Source: Sphingomonas lutea (GTDB lineage Bacteria; Pseudomonadota; Alphaproteobacteria; Sphingomonadales; Sphingomonadaceae). Taken from it: a stretch of DNA of 64,000 bases. The notes beneath the pieces are model-generated. The model searched no databases and had not been told where the DNA came from. It was given only the letters and a program-made list of their open reading frames with translations. A program made the translations under genes and the position numbers. The first letter of the stretch is position 1; every line of letters begins with the position of its first letter. Positions 49,767-59,167 of the stretch are shown here, piece by piece. The stretch covers positions 1,818,501 through 1,882,500 of the forward strand of contig NZ_CP060718.1 in NCBI RefSeq assembly GCF_014396785.1. Direction: 5' to 3'.

Positions 49767-51695
49767 GTGAAACTTGCACTTCCGTTTTCCGCGCTTCTTC
49801 TCGCCACCGCCTGCGCGACAACCGCGCCGGCCCCGGCGCCGCCGCCCCTAGCGGAGGCGCCGCCGCCTGCAGCGCCGGCACCCGCAATCGACTCCGCGGC
49901 CGAGGACAAGCGCCTGATGGCCTTCCTCGACGCCGCGTTTGAGGAACAACTGGCACGGTCGCCCCAAGCGCTGACCCAATTGGGCCGCAAGGAGCAGTAC
50001 GACCGGCTGAACAATTTCACCGACGCATATCGCCAACAGGGACTTGACCTCTCGCGCCGCCAGCTTGCCGACATGCGCGCCCAGTTTCGGCCCGAGAATC
50101 TGACCCCCGCGGGCCGCCTCAGCTATCGCCTGTTCGAGGTTGAAGTGCAGCAGGAGATCGATGGCTTCCAGTGGCGTTGGCACGGCTTTCCCGCGAGCAC
50201 CAATGGCAGCCCCGCAGGCAGTTTTCCCGTTTTCCTCATCAACAATCATCGCGTCTCCAGCGTCGCCGACGCGGAGGCCTATATTGCGCGCCTGCGCGAG
50301 GTCGAGCGCGCGATGAACGAGATCACCGCCAACATGCGTCAGCAGGCGGCGATGGGAATTGTCCCGTCCAAATTCAATTTCGCGCCCGTCCGCGCGGATA
50401 CCCGGCGCGTGCTCAACGGGGCGCCTTTCTCTACCGGAGCCGACACGCCGGTCTGGGCCGACTTCAAGGCGAAGGTTGCCAAGCTCGATGCGCCGCAAGC
50501 CGAAAAGGATCGTCTGATGGCCGCTGCGCGCGACGCGCTCACCGGACCGTTTCAGCGTGGCTACCGAACCTTTGCCGCGACGTGGGATTCCCTCGAGGCG
50601 CAGTCGCAGGGCAACCGAGGCGCCTGGAGTCTGCCCAATGGCGCGGCGTTCTACGCGCACCAAGTGAAGACATCGACGACGACCGACCTCACGCCCGACC
50701 AGATCCACCAAATCGGGCTGCAGCAGGTCGCCAGCATCCATGCCGAGATGGAGCGCATCAAGACTCAGGTCGGCTTCCGCGGCACGCTGCGCGAATTTTT
50801 CAAGGAGATCACCGCCGGCGCGAAGTACAAATATCCCAACACCGCGGCCGGGCGTCAGCAATATCTGACGGATGCCAAGCGCTATGTCGCACAGGTGATG
50901 GCGGCGTCGCCGCAATGGTTCCGTCGCCTGCCCAAGGCCCCGCTCGATGTCCGCGCGGTCGAAACCTGGCGTCAGGAAACCGCGCCGATCGCTTTCTACA
51001 ACAGCCCGTCGGAAGACGGCACGCGGCCCGGCATTTATTACGTCAACCTCGCCGACATGAACCAGGTGCTGAAACCGCAGATCGAGGCGATCAGCTATCA
51101 CGAAGGCGCGCCGGGCCACCACTTCCAGATCGCGCTGGCACAGGAACTTCCCGACGTTCCCAAGTTCCGCCGCTTCAGCGGCTATGGCGCGTATTCCGAA
51201 GGTTGGGGTCTTTACGCCGAACGCCTGGGCAAGGAGATGGGCTTCTACCAGGACCCGATCTCCGAATTCGGCATGTTGTCGACGTCGCTATGGCGCGCCG
51301 TGCGCCTGGTGACCGACACGGGCATCCATCACAAGCAATGGACCCGTGAACAGACCATCCAATATTTCCTCGATAATGCTCTGTTGTCCGAGCGCGACGC
51401 GACCAAGGAGGTCGAGCGCTACTTCAACTGGCCCGGCCAGGCGACGAGCTACATGATCGGGCAGATCAAGATTTTCGAGCTGCGCGACAAGGCACGCCGG
51501 GCGCTCGGGCCGCGCTTCGACATTCGCGATTTCCACGCGGTGGTCCTCGAAAATGGCTCGGTTCCGCTCGACGTTCTCGAGGAGCTGGTGGACGGCTATA
51601 TCGCCCGGGGCGGCAGTGCACCGGGCTACACGCCACCCGTCGCCCCGGCATCTATGCCGGCGGCAACGGCCGCCGAACGCGGTGAACGGGGCTAG
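49767..51695 (+). CDS. DUF885 family lipoprotein (putative metallopeptidase)
   Basis: 642 residues. The GTG start at 49767 has GGGGG upstream and opens a lipoprotein signal with lipobox LLATAC. After a Pro/Ala-rich spacer comes the DUF885 domain with SYHEGAPGHHFQIALAQ, a zinc-type HExxxGH motif, and YGAYSEGWGLYAERLG. Family members are secreted or membrane-bound dipeptidyl-type hydrolases in Proteobacteria; the substrate is unknown. Confidence 0.88.
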   Translation: MKLALPFSALLLATACATTAPAPAPPPLAEAPPPAAPAPAIDSAAEDKRLMAFLDAAFEEQLARSPQALTQLGRKEQYDRLNNFTDAYRQQGLDLSRRQLADMRAQFRPENLTPAGRLSYRLFEVEVQQEIDGFQWRWHGFPASTNGSPAGSFPVFLINNHRVSSVADAEAYIARLREVERAMNEITANMRQQAAMGIVPSKFNFAPVRADTRRVLNGAPFSTGADTPVWADFKAKVAKLDAPQAEKDRLMAAARDALTGPFQRGYRTFAATWDSLEAQSQGNRGAWSLPNGAAFYAHQVKTSTTTDLTPDQIHQIGLQQVASIHAEMERIKTQVGFRGTLREFFKEITAGAKYKYPNTAAGRQQYLTDAKRYVAQVMAASPQWFRRLPKAPLDVRAVETWRQETAPIAFYNSPSEDGTRPGIYYVNLADMNQVLKPQIEAISYHEGAPGHHFQIALAQELPDVPKFRRFSGYGAYSEGWGLYAERLGKEMGFYQDPISEFGMLSTSLWRAVRLVTDTGIHHKQWTREQTIQYFLDNALLSERDATKEVERYFNWPGQATSYMIGQIKIFELRDKARRALGPRFDIRDFHAVVLENGSVPLDVLEELVDGYIARGGSAPGYTPPVAPASMPAATAAERGERG

Positions 51696-51757
51696 AAAAA
51701 GCGCAAACGGAACAGGAGCTTATTGACAGGCGTGTCAGCAGGTGAGAGCCTGCTGGC

Positions 51758-52147
51758 ATGTTCCGCTATGCCGTCGCCATCCAGCCGTCCGACATCGACC
51801 ACATGGGTCACGTCAACAACAGCGTCTATCTGAAATGGGTGCAGGACGCGGTGGTCGATTACTGGCGCAGTGTCGCCCCGCCCGACGCCGTTGCCAGCCA
51901 CTTATGGGTCGCGCTCAAGCACGAGATTTCCTACCGCAAGCCGACTTTCCTGCAGGACAAGGTCGTGGCCGAGGTGATTGCGGAAAAGGTCGAGGGCGCC
52001 CGCGCCCATTTCACCACCGTGGTCCGACGCGGTCATGAGGTGCTCAGCGAGGTCAAGAGCACTTGGTGTTGCCTCGACGCCAACAGCCTCCGTCCCTCGC
52101 GTCTCGCGCGGGAAGTGGCGGCGCGCTTCCTGCCGCCCCAGAACTGA
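51758..52147 (+). CDS. Acyl-CoA thioesterase (4HBT hotdog fold)
   Basis: 129 residues. The active-site segment PSDIDHMGHVNNSVYLKWVQD holds the catalytic Asp of 4-hydroxybenzoyl-CoA-type thioesterases, here given in part. KHEISYRKPTFLQDKV and STWCCLD complete the fold. Substrate not predictable. It is convergent with the nucleotidyltransferase gene. Confidence 0.88.
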   Translation: MFRYAVAIQPSDIDHMGHVNNSVYLKWVQDAVVDYWRSVAPPDAVASHLWVALKHEISYRKPTFLQDKVVAEVIAEKVEGARAHFTTVVRRGHEVLSEVKSTWCCLDANSLRPSRLAREVAARFLPPQN

Positions 52148-52167
52148 CGCCGCCCCAGAACTGACCT

Positions 52168-53287
<1,120 letters not shown>

Positions 53288-53387
53288 GCCGCCGAGCGTA
53301 GCGTAACGATTGCGACGCAATCGGGTCGCAGCGCGTAGAGACGGCGAAAACCGGACGGCCTGCCCGCGAAGACGGGACAGGACCGAC

Positions 53388-53408
53388 GGCGCGAATTTAC
53401 TTCGCGCC
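53388..53408. repeat. Hairpin after glnB
   Basis: GGCGCGAA (53388-53395) and TTCGCGCC (53401-53408) form a perfect 8-bp stem with a TTTAC loop, without a T-run. A second hairpin (CGATTGC/GCAATCG) lies nearer glnB at about 53307-53323. They are probably processing or repeat structures rather than a classic terminator. Confidence 0.5.
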
Positions 53409-53435
53409 GGCCCACGCGCCAATGATCAACCAACC

Positions 53436-53544
53436 AACCCCGCTCATCTTGAGAAGGGTCGGAGCGCAGCGAGGGGCTGTATCGAAGGATGCACCACGGT
53501 CCTTCGATACGCCGCTTGCGCGGCTACTCAGGATGAGCGGGGTT
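53436..53544. repeat. Composite palindromic intergenic repeat
   Basis: Outer arms AACCCCGCTCAT (53436-53447) and ATGAGCGGGGTT (53533-53544) are perfect complements. Inside is a perfect 11-bp hairpin GTATCGAAGGA (53479-53489) and TCCTTCGATAC (53500-53510). TCAGGATGAGCGG- and TCCTTCGATAC-type sequences are hallmarks of dispersed intergenic palindromes in sphingomonads. Only this copy was noticed in the window. Confidence 0.75.
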
Positions 53545-53577
53545 CCAGAGGCATACATCCTGTGGCTAAGACGAATC

Positions 53578-53784
53578 ATGGACGAACGCCTCGCCTCCAT
53601 GTCTCCCGACGAGTTGCGGTCCGCGATGCGCAGCCTTGGCTACCGCACCCAAAACGACCTCGCCCAGGCGATCGGCGTGTCTCGATCGGCGGTCAGCCTG
53701 TGGCTCGAAGGCAAGGTGGGCGTCCCTCGCCCGGTGGCAATGTTGCTGCGCATGCTGCTCGCGGCGCAAAGACGACCGTTCTGA
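53578..53784 (+). CDS. Small HTH (XRE/Cro-like) DNA-binding protein
   Basis: 68 residues. YRTQNDLAQAIGVSRSAVSLWLEG is a clear helix-turn-helix (longer than shown; helices at about 22-45). There is no other domain. ATG 53578 is preferred because in-frame sequence before it lies in the palindromic repeat. The stop overlaps the hemF ATG (TGATG), so it is coupled to hemF and may regulate it. Confidence 0.72.
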   Translation: MDERLASMSPDELRSAMRSLGYRTQNDLAQAIGVSRSAVSLWLEGKVGVPRPVAMLLRMLLAAQRRPF

Positions 53785-54626
53785 TGCAAGCCCTCGACAA
53801 TCAGCAGCAGGCCGCGCGCGAGTGGTTCGAAAGCCTGCGCGACCGCATCATCGCAGAGTTCGAGGCGATTGAGCGCGAGGCCGGGTCCGACGCCGCGTTC
53901 GACTACATCCCGTGGGAACGCACCGATCCTAGCGGAGAACCCGGCGGCGGGGGCGTGCGCGGGCAGATGCACGGCAAGGTGTTCGAAAAGGTCGGCGTCA
54001 ACGTCTCGACCGTCGGCGGCACCTTCAGCCCCGAATTCGCCATGTCGATCCCCGGCGCCGAGGACGACCCCAGCTTCTTCGCCACCGGCATCAGCCTGGT
54101 CGCGCACATGGCCAACCCACACGTGCCCGCGGTGCACATGAACTGCCGTTTCCTGACCACGACCAAGCGCTGGTTCGGCGGCGGCGCCGACCTCAACCCG
54201 GCAATCCCCTATGCGGAAGATACCGACGCCTTCCACGCCCGGCTGCGCGCCGCCTGCGCCGCGCACGACCCGACCTTCTATCCGCGCTTCTCCAAATGGG
54301 CCGAGGACTATTTCTGGCTGCCTCACCGCAATGTCGCGCGAGGTGTCGGTGGGATCTTCTATGACCACCTGGAAGATCATTTCGATGCGCATTTCGCCTT
54401 CACCCGCGACGTGGGTAAAGCTTTTCTCGACATCTTCCCGCGGATTGTCCGCGGCCGCCGCGACACTCCATTCACGGAGGCGGATATGCAGCGACTGCTG
54501 GAATTTCGCGGCCGCTATGTCGAATTCAACCTTCTCTACGATCGCGGGACGCTGTTCGGGCTAAAAACCGGCGGCAACATTGACGCTATTCTGATGAGCT
54601 TGCCCCCGCTTGCGAGGTGGTCATGA
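53784..54626 (+). CDS. hemF: Oxygen-dependent coproporphyrinogen III oxidase HemF
   Basis: 280 residues, the aerobic counterpart of HemN at 22.5 kb. WERTDPSGEPGGGGVRGQM, PHVPAVHMNCRFL, WFGGGADLNPAIPY, FWLPHRNVARGVGGIFYD and GRYVEFNLLYDRGTLFGLK are all present. Having both enzymes fits a facultative organism. It is followed by a GNAT gene overlapping by four bases. Confidence 0.95.
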   Translation: MQALDNQQQAAREWFESLRDRIIAEFEAIEREAGSDAAFDYIPWERTDPSGEPGGGGVRGQMHGKVFEKVGVNVSTVGGTFSPEFAMSIPGAEDDPSFFATGISLVAHMANPHVPAVHMNCRFLTTTKRWFGGGADLNPAIPYAEDTDAFHARLRAACAAHDPTFYPRFSKWAEDYFWLPHRNVARGVGGIFYDHLEDHFDAHFAFTRDVGKAFLDIFPRIVRGRRDTPFTEADMQRLLEFRGRYVEFNLLYDRGTLFGLKTGGNIDAILMSLPPLARWS

Positions 54627-55231
54627 CACGCGATCGCGTCCCCGACGGCGAACTGGCCGCAATCGTTACCCATCTCGAGATGCGCCAGGCGTCGGCGGCG
54701 CCGATGCCGGAGGGGACGCTTCGCCTGAGCCGTGTGGCCCAACCCACCCCTGACCAATATCGCGCGATCTTCCGCAAGGTTGGTGCACGCTGGCTCTGGT
54801 TTTCGCGGTTGGTGATGGACGACGCCAGGCTCGAATCAATCATTACCAGCCCAGCGGTCGAGCTTTACGAGGTCACTGCTGTCGAAGCCGTGGTCGGTAT
54901 GCTGGAGCTCGACTTCCGCAATGCGGGCGAATGCGAGCTTGCCTTCGTCGGCCTCGTTCCCGAACTTTCAGGCCAGGGCCACGGACGCTGGCTCCTCGCG
55001 CGGGCACTTGATCTGGCGTGGCGCGACAGCATCACCCGCGTTCACGTTCACACCTGCACGCTCGATCATCCGGCGGCGCTTCCCGCCTATCTCCGCGCCG
55101 GCTTCAAGGCCGTGCGCCGCGAGGTCGAGCACTTTCCGGACCCACGCCTGGCCGGTATCCTCCCGGCCGATTGCGCGCCTCAGGTCCCGCTGCTGGGAAC
55201 GCTGACTTGTGCGGAAGCGCCAGCCAGCTGA
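54623..55231 (+). CDS. GNAT family N-acetyltransferase
   Basis: 202 residues. The acetyl-CoA loop is VPELSGQGHGRWLLARALD, with CELAFVGL before it and YLRAGFKAVRRE at the end, as in GNAT enzymes. Substrate unknown. ATG 54623 overlaps the hemF stop (ATGA). The end is antisense to a convergent membrane-protein gene over about 50 bases. Confidence 0.85.
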   Translation: MTRDRVPDGELAAIVTHLEMRQASAAPMPEGTLRLSRVAQPTPDQYRAIFRKVGARWLWFSRLVMDDARLESIITSPAVELYEVTAVEAVVGMLELDFRNAGECELAFVGLVPELSGQGHGRWLLARALDLAWRDSITRVHVHTCTLDHPAALPAYLRAGFKAVRREVEHFPDPRLAGILPADCAPQVPLLGTLTCAEAPAS

Positions 55232-55974
55232 GCGTAGATCCGGCCGAGCATTCCTAGGTAGAAGATCAGCAGCAGGCTGGTCACCACTTGCGTCACCAAC
55301 GCCGTAAGCAATCGCGTCAGGCTCATCGGCTCGCTCGGCCCGAAGGCGGCCGCAACGACCGAACCGAACACCAGTTCAACAGCTAGAAGAACGCACAATG
55401 CCGCGATCAGGAACAGCATCAGGAAAGCGAACAGCCGCCACCAGCTGCCGCGAGTCAGCTGCCAGCTCCGTCGGATTGCGGCGATAGGCCCGATCGGCTC
55501 CTCGCTAACAACGGCGGGAAGGACGATCATCCGCACGACCGCCAGGATGATCACGACAAACAGGATAATGATGGCAAGGGAAACGCCAAGGCTCGGCTGG
55601 CCGCGGGTCATGGACTCGCCCAACGCGACCATGATCGCCGCGAGCGGCAACAGCCACAACAAGACTGCCGCAAGCAGGGTCAAAAGACGCCGCACGCCGT
55701 GTGCGATGGCTTCCTTGACCGAAGTGCCGGGTGCCGCGAGCAAGCGGATGATCGCCAGCTGCCCCACAATGCCGAGGAGGGTCGCAACGCCGGCAATCGC
55801 AATCCACGGTCCCGCCGGCGGAAGCTGCCCCGGCGTCGCATCGGGCGTCACGAGCCCTTGAACAGTGCCCGGAAGCGCCATGAGGGCAAGGGCAACTGCC
55901 GCCAGCAGCCGTCCGTTGCGAATGACGGCGCCGCGGCAATCTTCCCAGGCCTTGGATAGCGACAGGCGTTTCAT
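55180..55974 (-). CDS. Multi-pass membrane protein, unknown function
   Basis: 264 residues with about six helices and a polar N-terminus (LSLSKAWEDCRGAVIRNGRLL). Long hydrophobic stretches such as AALCVLLAVELVFGSVV are joined by short loops; the SWQLTRGSWWRLFAFLM segment resembles the membrane domain found in glycerophosphodiesterase-linked and DUF-type proteins. No enzymatic motif. It is divergent from lipB. Confidence 0.7.
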   Translation of the reverse strand: MKRLSLSKAWEDCRGAVIRNGRLLAAVALALMALPGTVQGLVTPDATPGQLPPAGPWIAIAGVATLLGIVGQLAIIRLLAAPGTSVKEAIAHGVRRLLTLLAAVLLWLLPLAAIMVALGESMTRGQPSLGVSLAIIILFVVIILAVVRMIVLPAVVSEEPIGPIAAIRRSWQLTRGSWWRLFAFLMLFLIAALCVLLAVELVFGSVVAAAFGPSEPMSLTRLLTALVTQVVTSLLLIFYLGMLGRIYAQLAGASAQVSVPSSGT

Positions 55975-56070
55975 TTGCGCTCCTCGAGAAAACGGCTCCT
56001 CTTATGGAAAGCCGCGACCGCCGGCGCAATCGTCCTTGCCGCCCGCAGCTTGCGGCGCCATTTCCGCTGC

Positions 56071-56733
56071 GTGGAGGTCATCGACGACATCGAATGGCGG
56101 GTCAGTGCAGCGCCCGTGCCTTATGCCGACGCGCTTGCGGAGATGGAGGCGCGCGCCGCGGCCGTTCGCGAAGGGACGGCGCGGGAGCTCATTTGGCTGC
56201 TTGAACACCCGCCCTTGTTTACCGCCGGGACCAGTGCCGACCCGGCCGAGCTGTTCAATCCGCACGGCTTTCCAGTGCATCAGGCGGGGCGCGGCGGGCG
56301 CTACACCTATCACGGGCCCGGGCAGCGGATTGTCTATGTCATCCTCGATCTCGACCGTCGCGGACGCGATATCCGCGGTTTCGTACATGGGCTTGAAGGG
56401 TGGATGATTGCCGCGCTGGCGCAACTTGGCGTTGCCGCGCACCGTGCGCCAGGACGCATTGGCATTTGGGTGGGAGAAGGCGCCGACGAGTCCAAGATCG
56501 GCGCGCTCGGAGTTCGCGTTAAGCGCTGGGTGACGCTGCACGGCTTCGCCATCAACGTGTCACCGGACCTGTCCCACTTTTCGGGCATCGTGCCGTGCGG
56601 AATCGCCGAGTTCGGGGTCACCAGCCTCGCAAAAGAAGGGAAACAAATTGGGCTGACAGGTGTTGATGCCGCCCTGAAGCGTGGTTTCCAGCCGTTTCTC
56701 AACGGCTTGCAGGGTCCCTCCAAAGTCTCTTGA
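56071..56733 (+). CDS. lipB: Octanoyltransferase LipB
   Basis: 220 residues from GTG 56071. It moves octanoyl groups from ACP to lipoyl domains. Motifs: LIWLLEHPPLFTAGTSA, RGGRYTYHGPGQRIVYVI, KIGALGVRVKRWVTLHGFAIN and FSGIVPCGI with the catalytic Cys; the active-site Lys is in ESKIGALG. A frame continuing to 55975 adds 32 basic residues that are not in the family, so the shorter start is preferred. Confidence 0.88.
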   Translation: MEVIDDIEWRVSAAPVPYADALAEMEARAAAVREGTARELIWLLEHPPLFTAGTSADPAELFNPHGFPVHQAGRGGRYTYHGPGQRIVYVILDLDRRGRDIRGFVHGLEGWMIAALAQLGVAAHRAPGRIGIWVGEGADESKIGALGVRVKRWVTLHGFAINVSPDLSHFSGIVPCGIAEFGVTSLAKEGKQIGLTGVDAALKRGFQPFLNGLQGPSKVS

Positions 56734-56817
56734 TGGAATGAAGCGCTTCAGACTATTGTCCGCGCGATTTGCGAACGGGTGGACCCGTGCAGATCGCAAA
56801 TAAATAGGGAGTCTTGA

Positions 56818-57075
56818 ATGCGTGCTCTTATCCTGGTCGCTGGTGCGGCCCTGGCCGTTGCAGCTTGCAGCAGCAACGAAGATGCCAACAACACCATGAT
56901 GAACGAAGACCTCAACGCGGTCGACATGAACGCGACGATGGACATGAACGCGATGGACATGAACGCGGCCGACGCGAACATGACCATGGACGCTGCCAAC
57001 AGCGCGATGGACGCGAACAACGCTGCGGACGCTGCAAACGCCGCTGCCGACGCGACCGCCAACAACGCGATGTAA
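56818..57075 (+). CDS. Small lipoprotein with Asp/Asn/Met/Ala repeats
   Basis: 85 residues. Signal peptide with lipobox ALAVAAC, then a low-complexity region built of degenerate NDAANAMD-like units (MDMNAMDMNAADANM and relatives). It is acidic and likely disordered, anchored in the outer or inner membrane leaflet. Met-rich segments could bind copper, but this is guesswork. Strong terminator follows. Confidence 0.75.
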   Translation: MRALILVAGAALAVAACSSNEDANNTMMNEDLNAVDMNATMDMNAMDMNAADANMTMDAANSAMDANNAADAANAAADATANNAM

Positions 57076-57079
57076 TTTT

Positions 57080-57103
57080 AACGCCTCCCGCAACGGAGGC
57101 GTT
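57080..57103 (+). repeat. Hairpin after the small lipoprotein gene
   Basis: AACGCCTCC (57080-57088) and GGAGGCGTT (57095-57103) form a perfect 9-bp stem four bases after the stop. It probably protects the mRNA end ahead of the terminator that follows. Confidence 0.6.
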
Positions 57104-57112
57104 GGCGTTTGA

Positions 57113-57148
57113 AGAGGCTGCCGGTATTTGCCGGCAGCCTCTTTTTTT
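57113..57148 (+). terminator. Intrinsic terminator
   Basis: AGAGGCTGCCGG (57113-57124) and CCGGCAGCCTCT (57131-57142) form a 12-bp stem with a TATTTG loop and a T7 tail. Confidence 0.9.
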
Positions 57149-57173
57149 GGCCCTTGGTTTTTGGGAGTCGGCA

Positions 57174-57539
57174 ATGCGCGGATGGATGCTGTTGACGGGC
57201 GCGGCGATGGTGCTTGCGGCGTGCGGCCAGGACAATCAGGCCGAGGACGGCGGCGACCTCAACCAGAGCCTGACAGCACAGAATATCGTCGCCAATGACG
57301 TGACTGCGATCGATGCTGTCACCGGCCAGGCCGCCAACATGGCGGCCGATGTCGATTTCACCGACGCATTGGCCAACGAACTCGACGTGCCGGACGGCAA
57401 TCGTGCGGCATCTGGGATGACACCCCGCCGCCCCGCGGCGTCCGGTCGCCCGGCGACGGAGCGGCGAACGCCCGAGGAAAGCGCACCAGGGCCGGCTCCC
57501 GCGCCTGCCGCCGAATCCACGCGCAACGCGACCGAATAA
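57174..57539 (+). CDS. Putative lipoprotein
   Basis: 121 residues. It starts MRGWMLLTGAAMVLAACGQ with a lipobox at LAAC. The mature part is acidic (NIVANDVTAIDAVTGQ) and ends in a Pro/Arg/Ala-rich tail. It resembles in style the 85-residue lipoprotein just upstream, and the two may be ancient relatives. Function unknown. Its stop abuts the convergent queC stop. Confidence 0.7.
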   Translation: MRGWMLLTGAAMVLAACGQDNQAEDGGDLNQSLTAQNIVANDVTAIDAVTGQAANMAADVDFTDALANELDVPDGNRAASGMTPRRPAASGRPATERRTPEESAPGPAPAPAAESTRNATE

Positions 57540-58205
57540 TCAGGTCAACGCCGGATCGGGCCAGCCCGCCTCGGCAAAGCCCTTGGCGCGCAAGCGACAG
57601 GATTCGCACGCGCCGCACGACCGCCCGTCCGACTGCGGGTCGTAGCAGGACCAGCTCATCCCCGGATCGAGCCCCAGCCGTCGCGCCTCGCGCACGATGT
57701 CGGCCTTGCTCATCGCGATCAGGGGCGCGTGCACCGTGAACCCGTCGCCTTCGTCGCCCGCCTTCGTGGCGATCCCCGCCAACTTCTCGAACGCGTCGAT
57801 GAAGGCCGGGCGGCAATCGGGATAGCCCGAATAATCCAGCGCATTGGCGCCGATGAACAGGTCGCGCGCGCCGCGCGCCTCGGCCAGTGCCAGGGCCAGG
57901 CTAAGGAAGACGGTGTTGCGCGCGGGCACGTAGGTCACCGGGATCGCGTCCCCCGCAGCCTCCTTCGGCACGGCAATGTCGTCGGTCAGCGCCGATCCAC
58001 CGAATGCCCGCAGGTCGAGCGGCAGGACCAGATGCTCTTCGGCCAATTCGGCGGCGATCCGCGCCGCCGATTGCAGCTCGATCCGGTGGCGCTGGTTGTA
58101 ATCCACCGTGAGCGCCAGCACGCGGAAACCCGCTTCTTTCGCAAGCCCCGCGCAGACCATCGAATCCAGCCCGCCCGACAGCAGCACGACTGCCGCCGGG
58201 CTCAC
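57540..58205 (-). CDS. queC: 7-cyano-7-deazaguanine synthase QueC
   Basis: 221 residues from GTG 58205. It converts CDG to preQ0 for queuosine in tRNA. The PP-loop is VVLLSGGLDSMVCAGLA, followed by TVDYNQRHRIEL and IGANALDYSGYPDCR. The zinc site is SCYDPQSDGRSCGACESC. The GTG overlaps the stop of the DUF3147-type gene (GTGA). Confidence 0.93.
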   Translation of the reverse strand: MSPAAVVLLSGGLDSMVCAGLAKEAGFRVLALTVDYNQRHRIELQSAARIAAELAEEHLVLPLDLRAFGGSALTDDIAVPKEAAGDAIPVTYVPARNTVFLSLALALAEARGARDLFIGANALDYSGYPDCRPAFIDAFEKLAGIATKAGDEGDGFTVHAPLIAMSKADIVREARRLGLDPGMSWSCYDPQSDGRSCGACESCRLRAKGFAEAGWPDPALT

Positions 58206-58552
58206 AGTCGCACCCCCAGTCGGGCGCTGACGGCCGCCATCGCCGCGTAAAGGGCAATGGTCATTACGCATGCAATGGCCATCGTCAGCCAGAAGCCTAC
58301 GCCCGCCCGAAGCAGCATCGGAATGACCAGGAACATCGGGACCGAAGGCAGGAAGAACCAGAAAGTGCTCATCGCCTGGGCCGAAATCTTCTCGGCATCG
58401 CCCGTGTCACGCCACAGCCACATCATCGCCAGCACCGATGTCAAAGGTAGCGAGGCCAGCAGCCCGCCCCACCCTGGCTGCCGCCGTGCCACTTCAGAGA
58501 TGACCGCGATCAGCACGCCCGAAATTGCGGCTTTGATGAGGAGGTAGAGCAT
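58202..58552 (-). CDS. DUF3147-type membrane protein
   Basis: 116 residues with four helices from ATG 58552 (LYLLIKAAISGVLIAVISEV). GWGGLLASLPLTSVLAMMWL and a polar stretch DTGDAEKIS separate the first two and last two helices, as in DUF3147. Function unknown; it is coupled to queC. A longer start adds 11 residues. Confidence 0.75.
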   Translation of the reverse strand: MLYLLIKAAISGVLIAVISEVARRQPGWGGLLASLPLTSVLAMMWLWRDTGDAEKISAQAMSTFWFFLPSVPMFLVIPMLLRAGVGFWLTMAIACVMTIALYAAMAAVSARLGVRL

Positions 58553-58584
58553 AGCGGCCGCGCTATAGAAGTTCGGCAGGCCCA

Positions 58585-58619
58585 ACGAAAAGAGGGCCGC
58601 TCCCCAAAGGAAGCGGCCC
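58585..58619 (-). terminator. Intrinsic terminator (minus strand)
   Basis: GGGCCGCT/AGCGGCCC 8-bp stem (58594-58601 with 58612-58619), followed on the minus strand by CTCTTTTCG. It ends transcription of the secreted-protein gene at 58722. Confidence 0.65.
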
Positions 58620-58721
58620 AGTGATCGGACTTACGCCCGATTGGGAGGAAAGCGTGCCAAATCCGGCACGACGCATGTGTACATCAAGACGGTTAAACGC
58701 CGCCTTAATGGCGGGTGCCGG

Positions 58722-59117
58722 TCATCCGCGCTCTGGACAATCGCCGACGCGCCGCGCCTGAAGCGTGTAACTGAACGGCAGCCGGTCGGAGATTCCCTGA
58801 GTCTCGATCTTGAGCGAGCGGGGCGTCACGACGGTCACCTTGCTCCGTCCGAAATCGCCGCCCGAACACTCATATTGGATCACGACGCTGCTCGCGCTTT
58901 CGGTCAGAAGGTTGCGCTTGCAGCTCTTCTGGCGGTGCTCGAATTGCGCCAGCGTCGCGACATCCGCGACGCACTGCCGCACGTTTGCCTGCGCCCCGGG
59001 CGCACCCGAGACCTCCCAGACGCCTGCGCTGGCCTGCGCAAGCGCCGACGGCCTTTGTGCCGCCGTAAGCGTCAGCGCCGCAACGGCACCAGCCACGAAG
59101 ATCACCCCGAGTCTCAT
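58722..59117 (-). CDS. Secreted DUF3617-like protein
   Basis: 131 residues with a signal peptide ending at ALAQA. The mature protein has GVWEVSGAPGAQANVRQC, FEHRQKSCKRNLL and SVVIQYECSGGDFGRSKVTV, with four Cys likely paired, as in DUF3617 periplasmic proteins. Role unknown. Confidence 0.72.
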   Translation of the reverse strand: MRLGVIFVAGAVAALTLTAAQRPSALAQASAGVWEVSGAPGAQANVRQCVADVATLAQFEHRQKSCKRNLLTESASSVVIQYECSGGDFGRSKVTVVTPRSLKIETQGISDRLPFSYTLQARRVGDCPERG

Positions 59118-59167
59118 GCCCGACTCTCTAGCATGATTCGGTTAAGCCATGACTACAGCAGCGCTTC

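Noticed and set aside
53310..53783. Long frame that would extend hemF upstream by about 158 codons
   Set aside because: It passes through the palindromic repeat and a different-frame HTH gene; hemF has a normal start at 53784.
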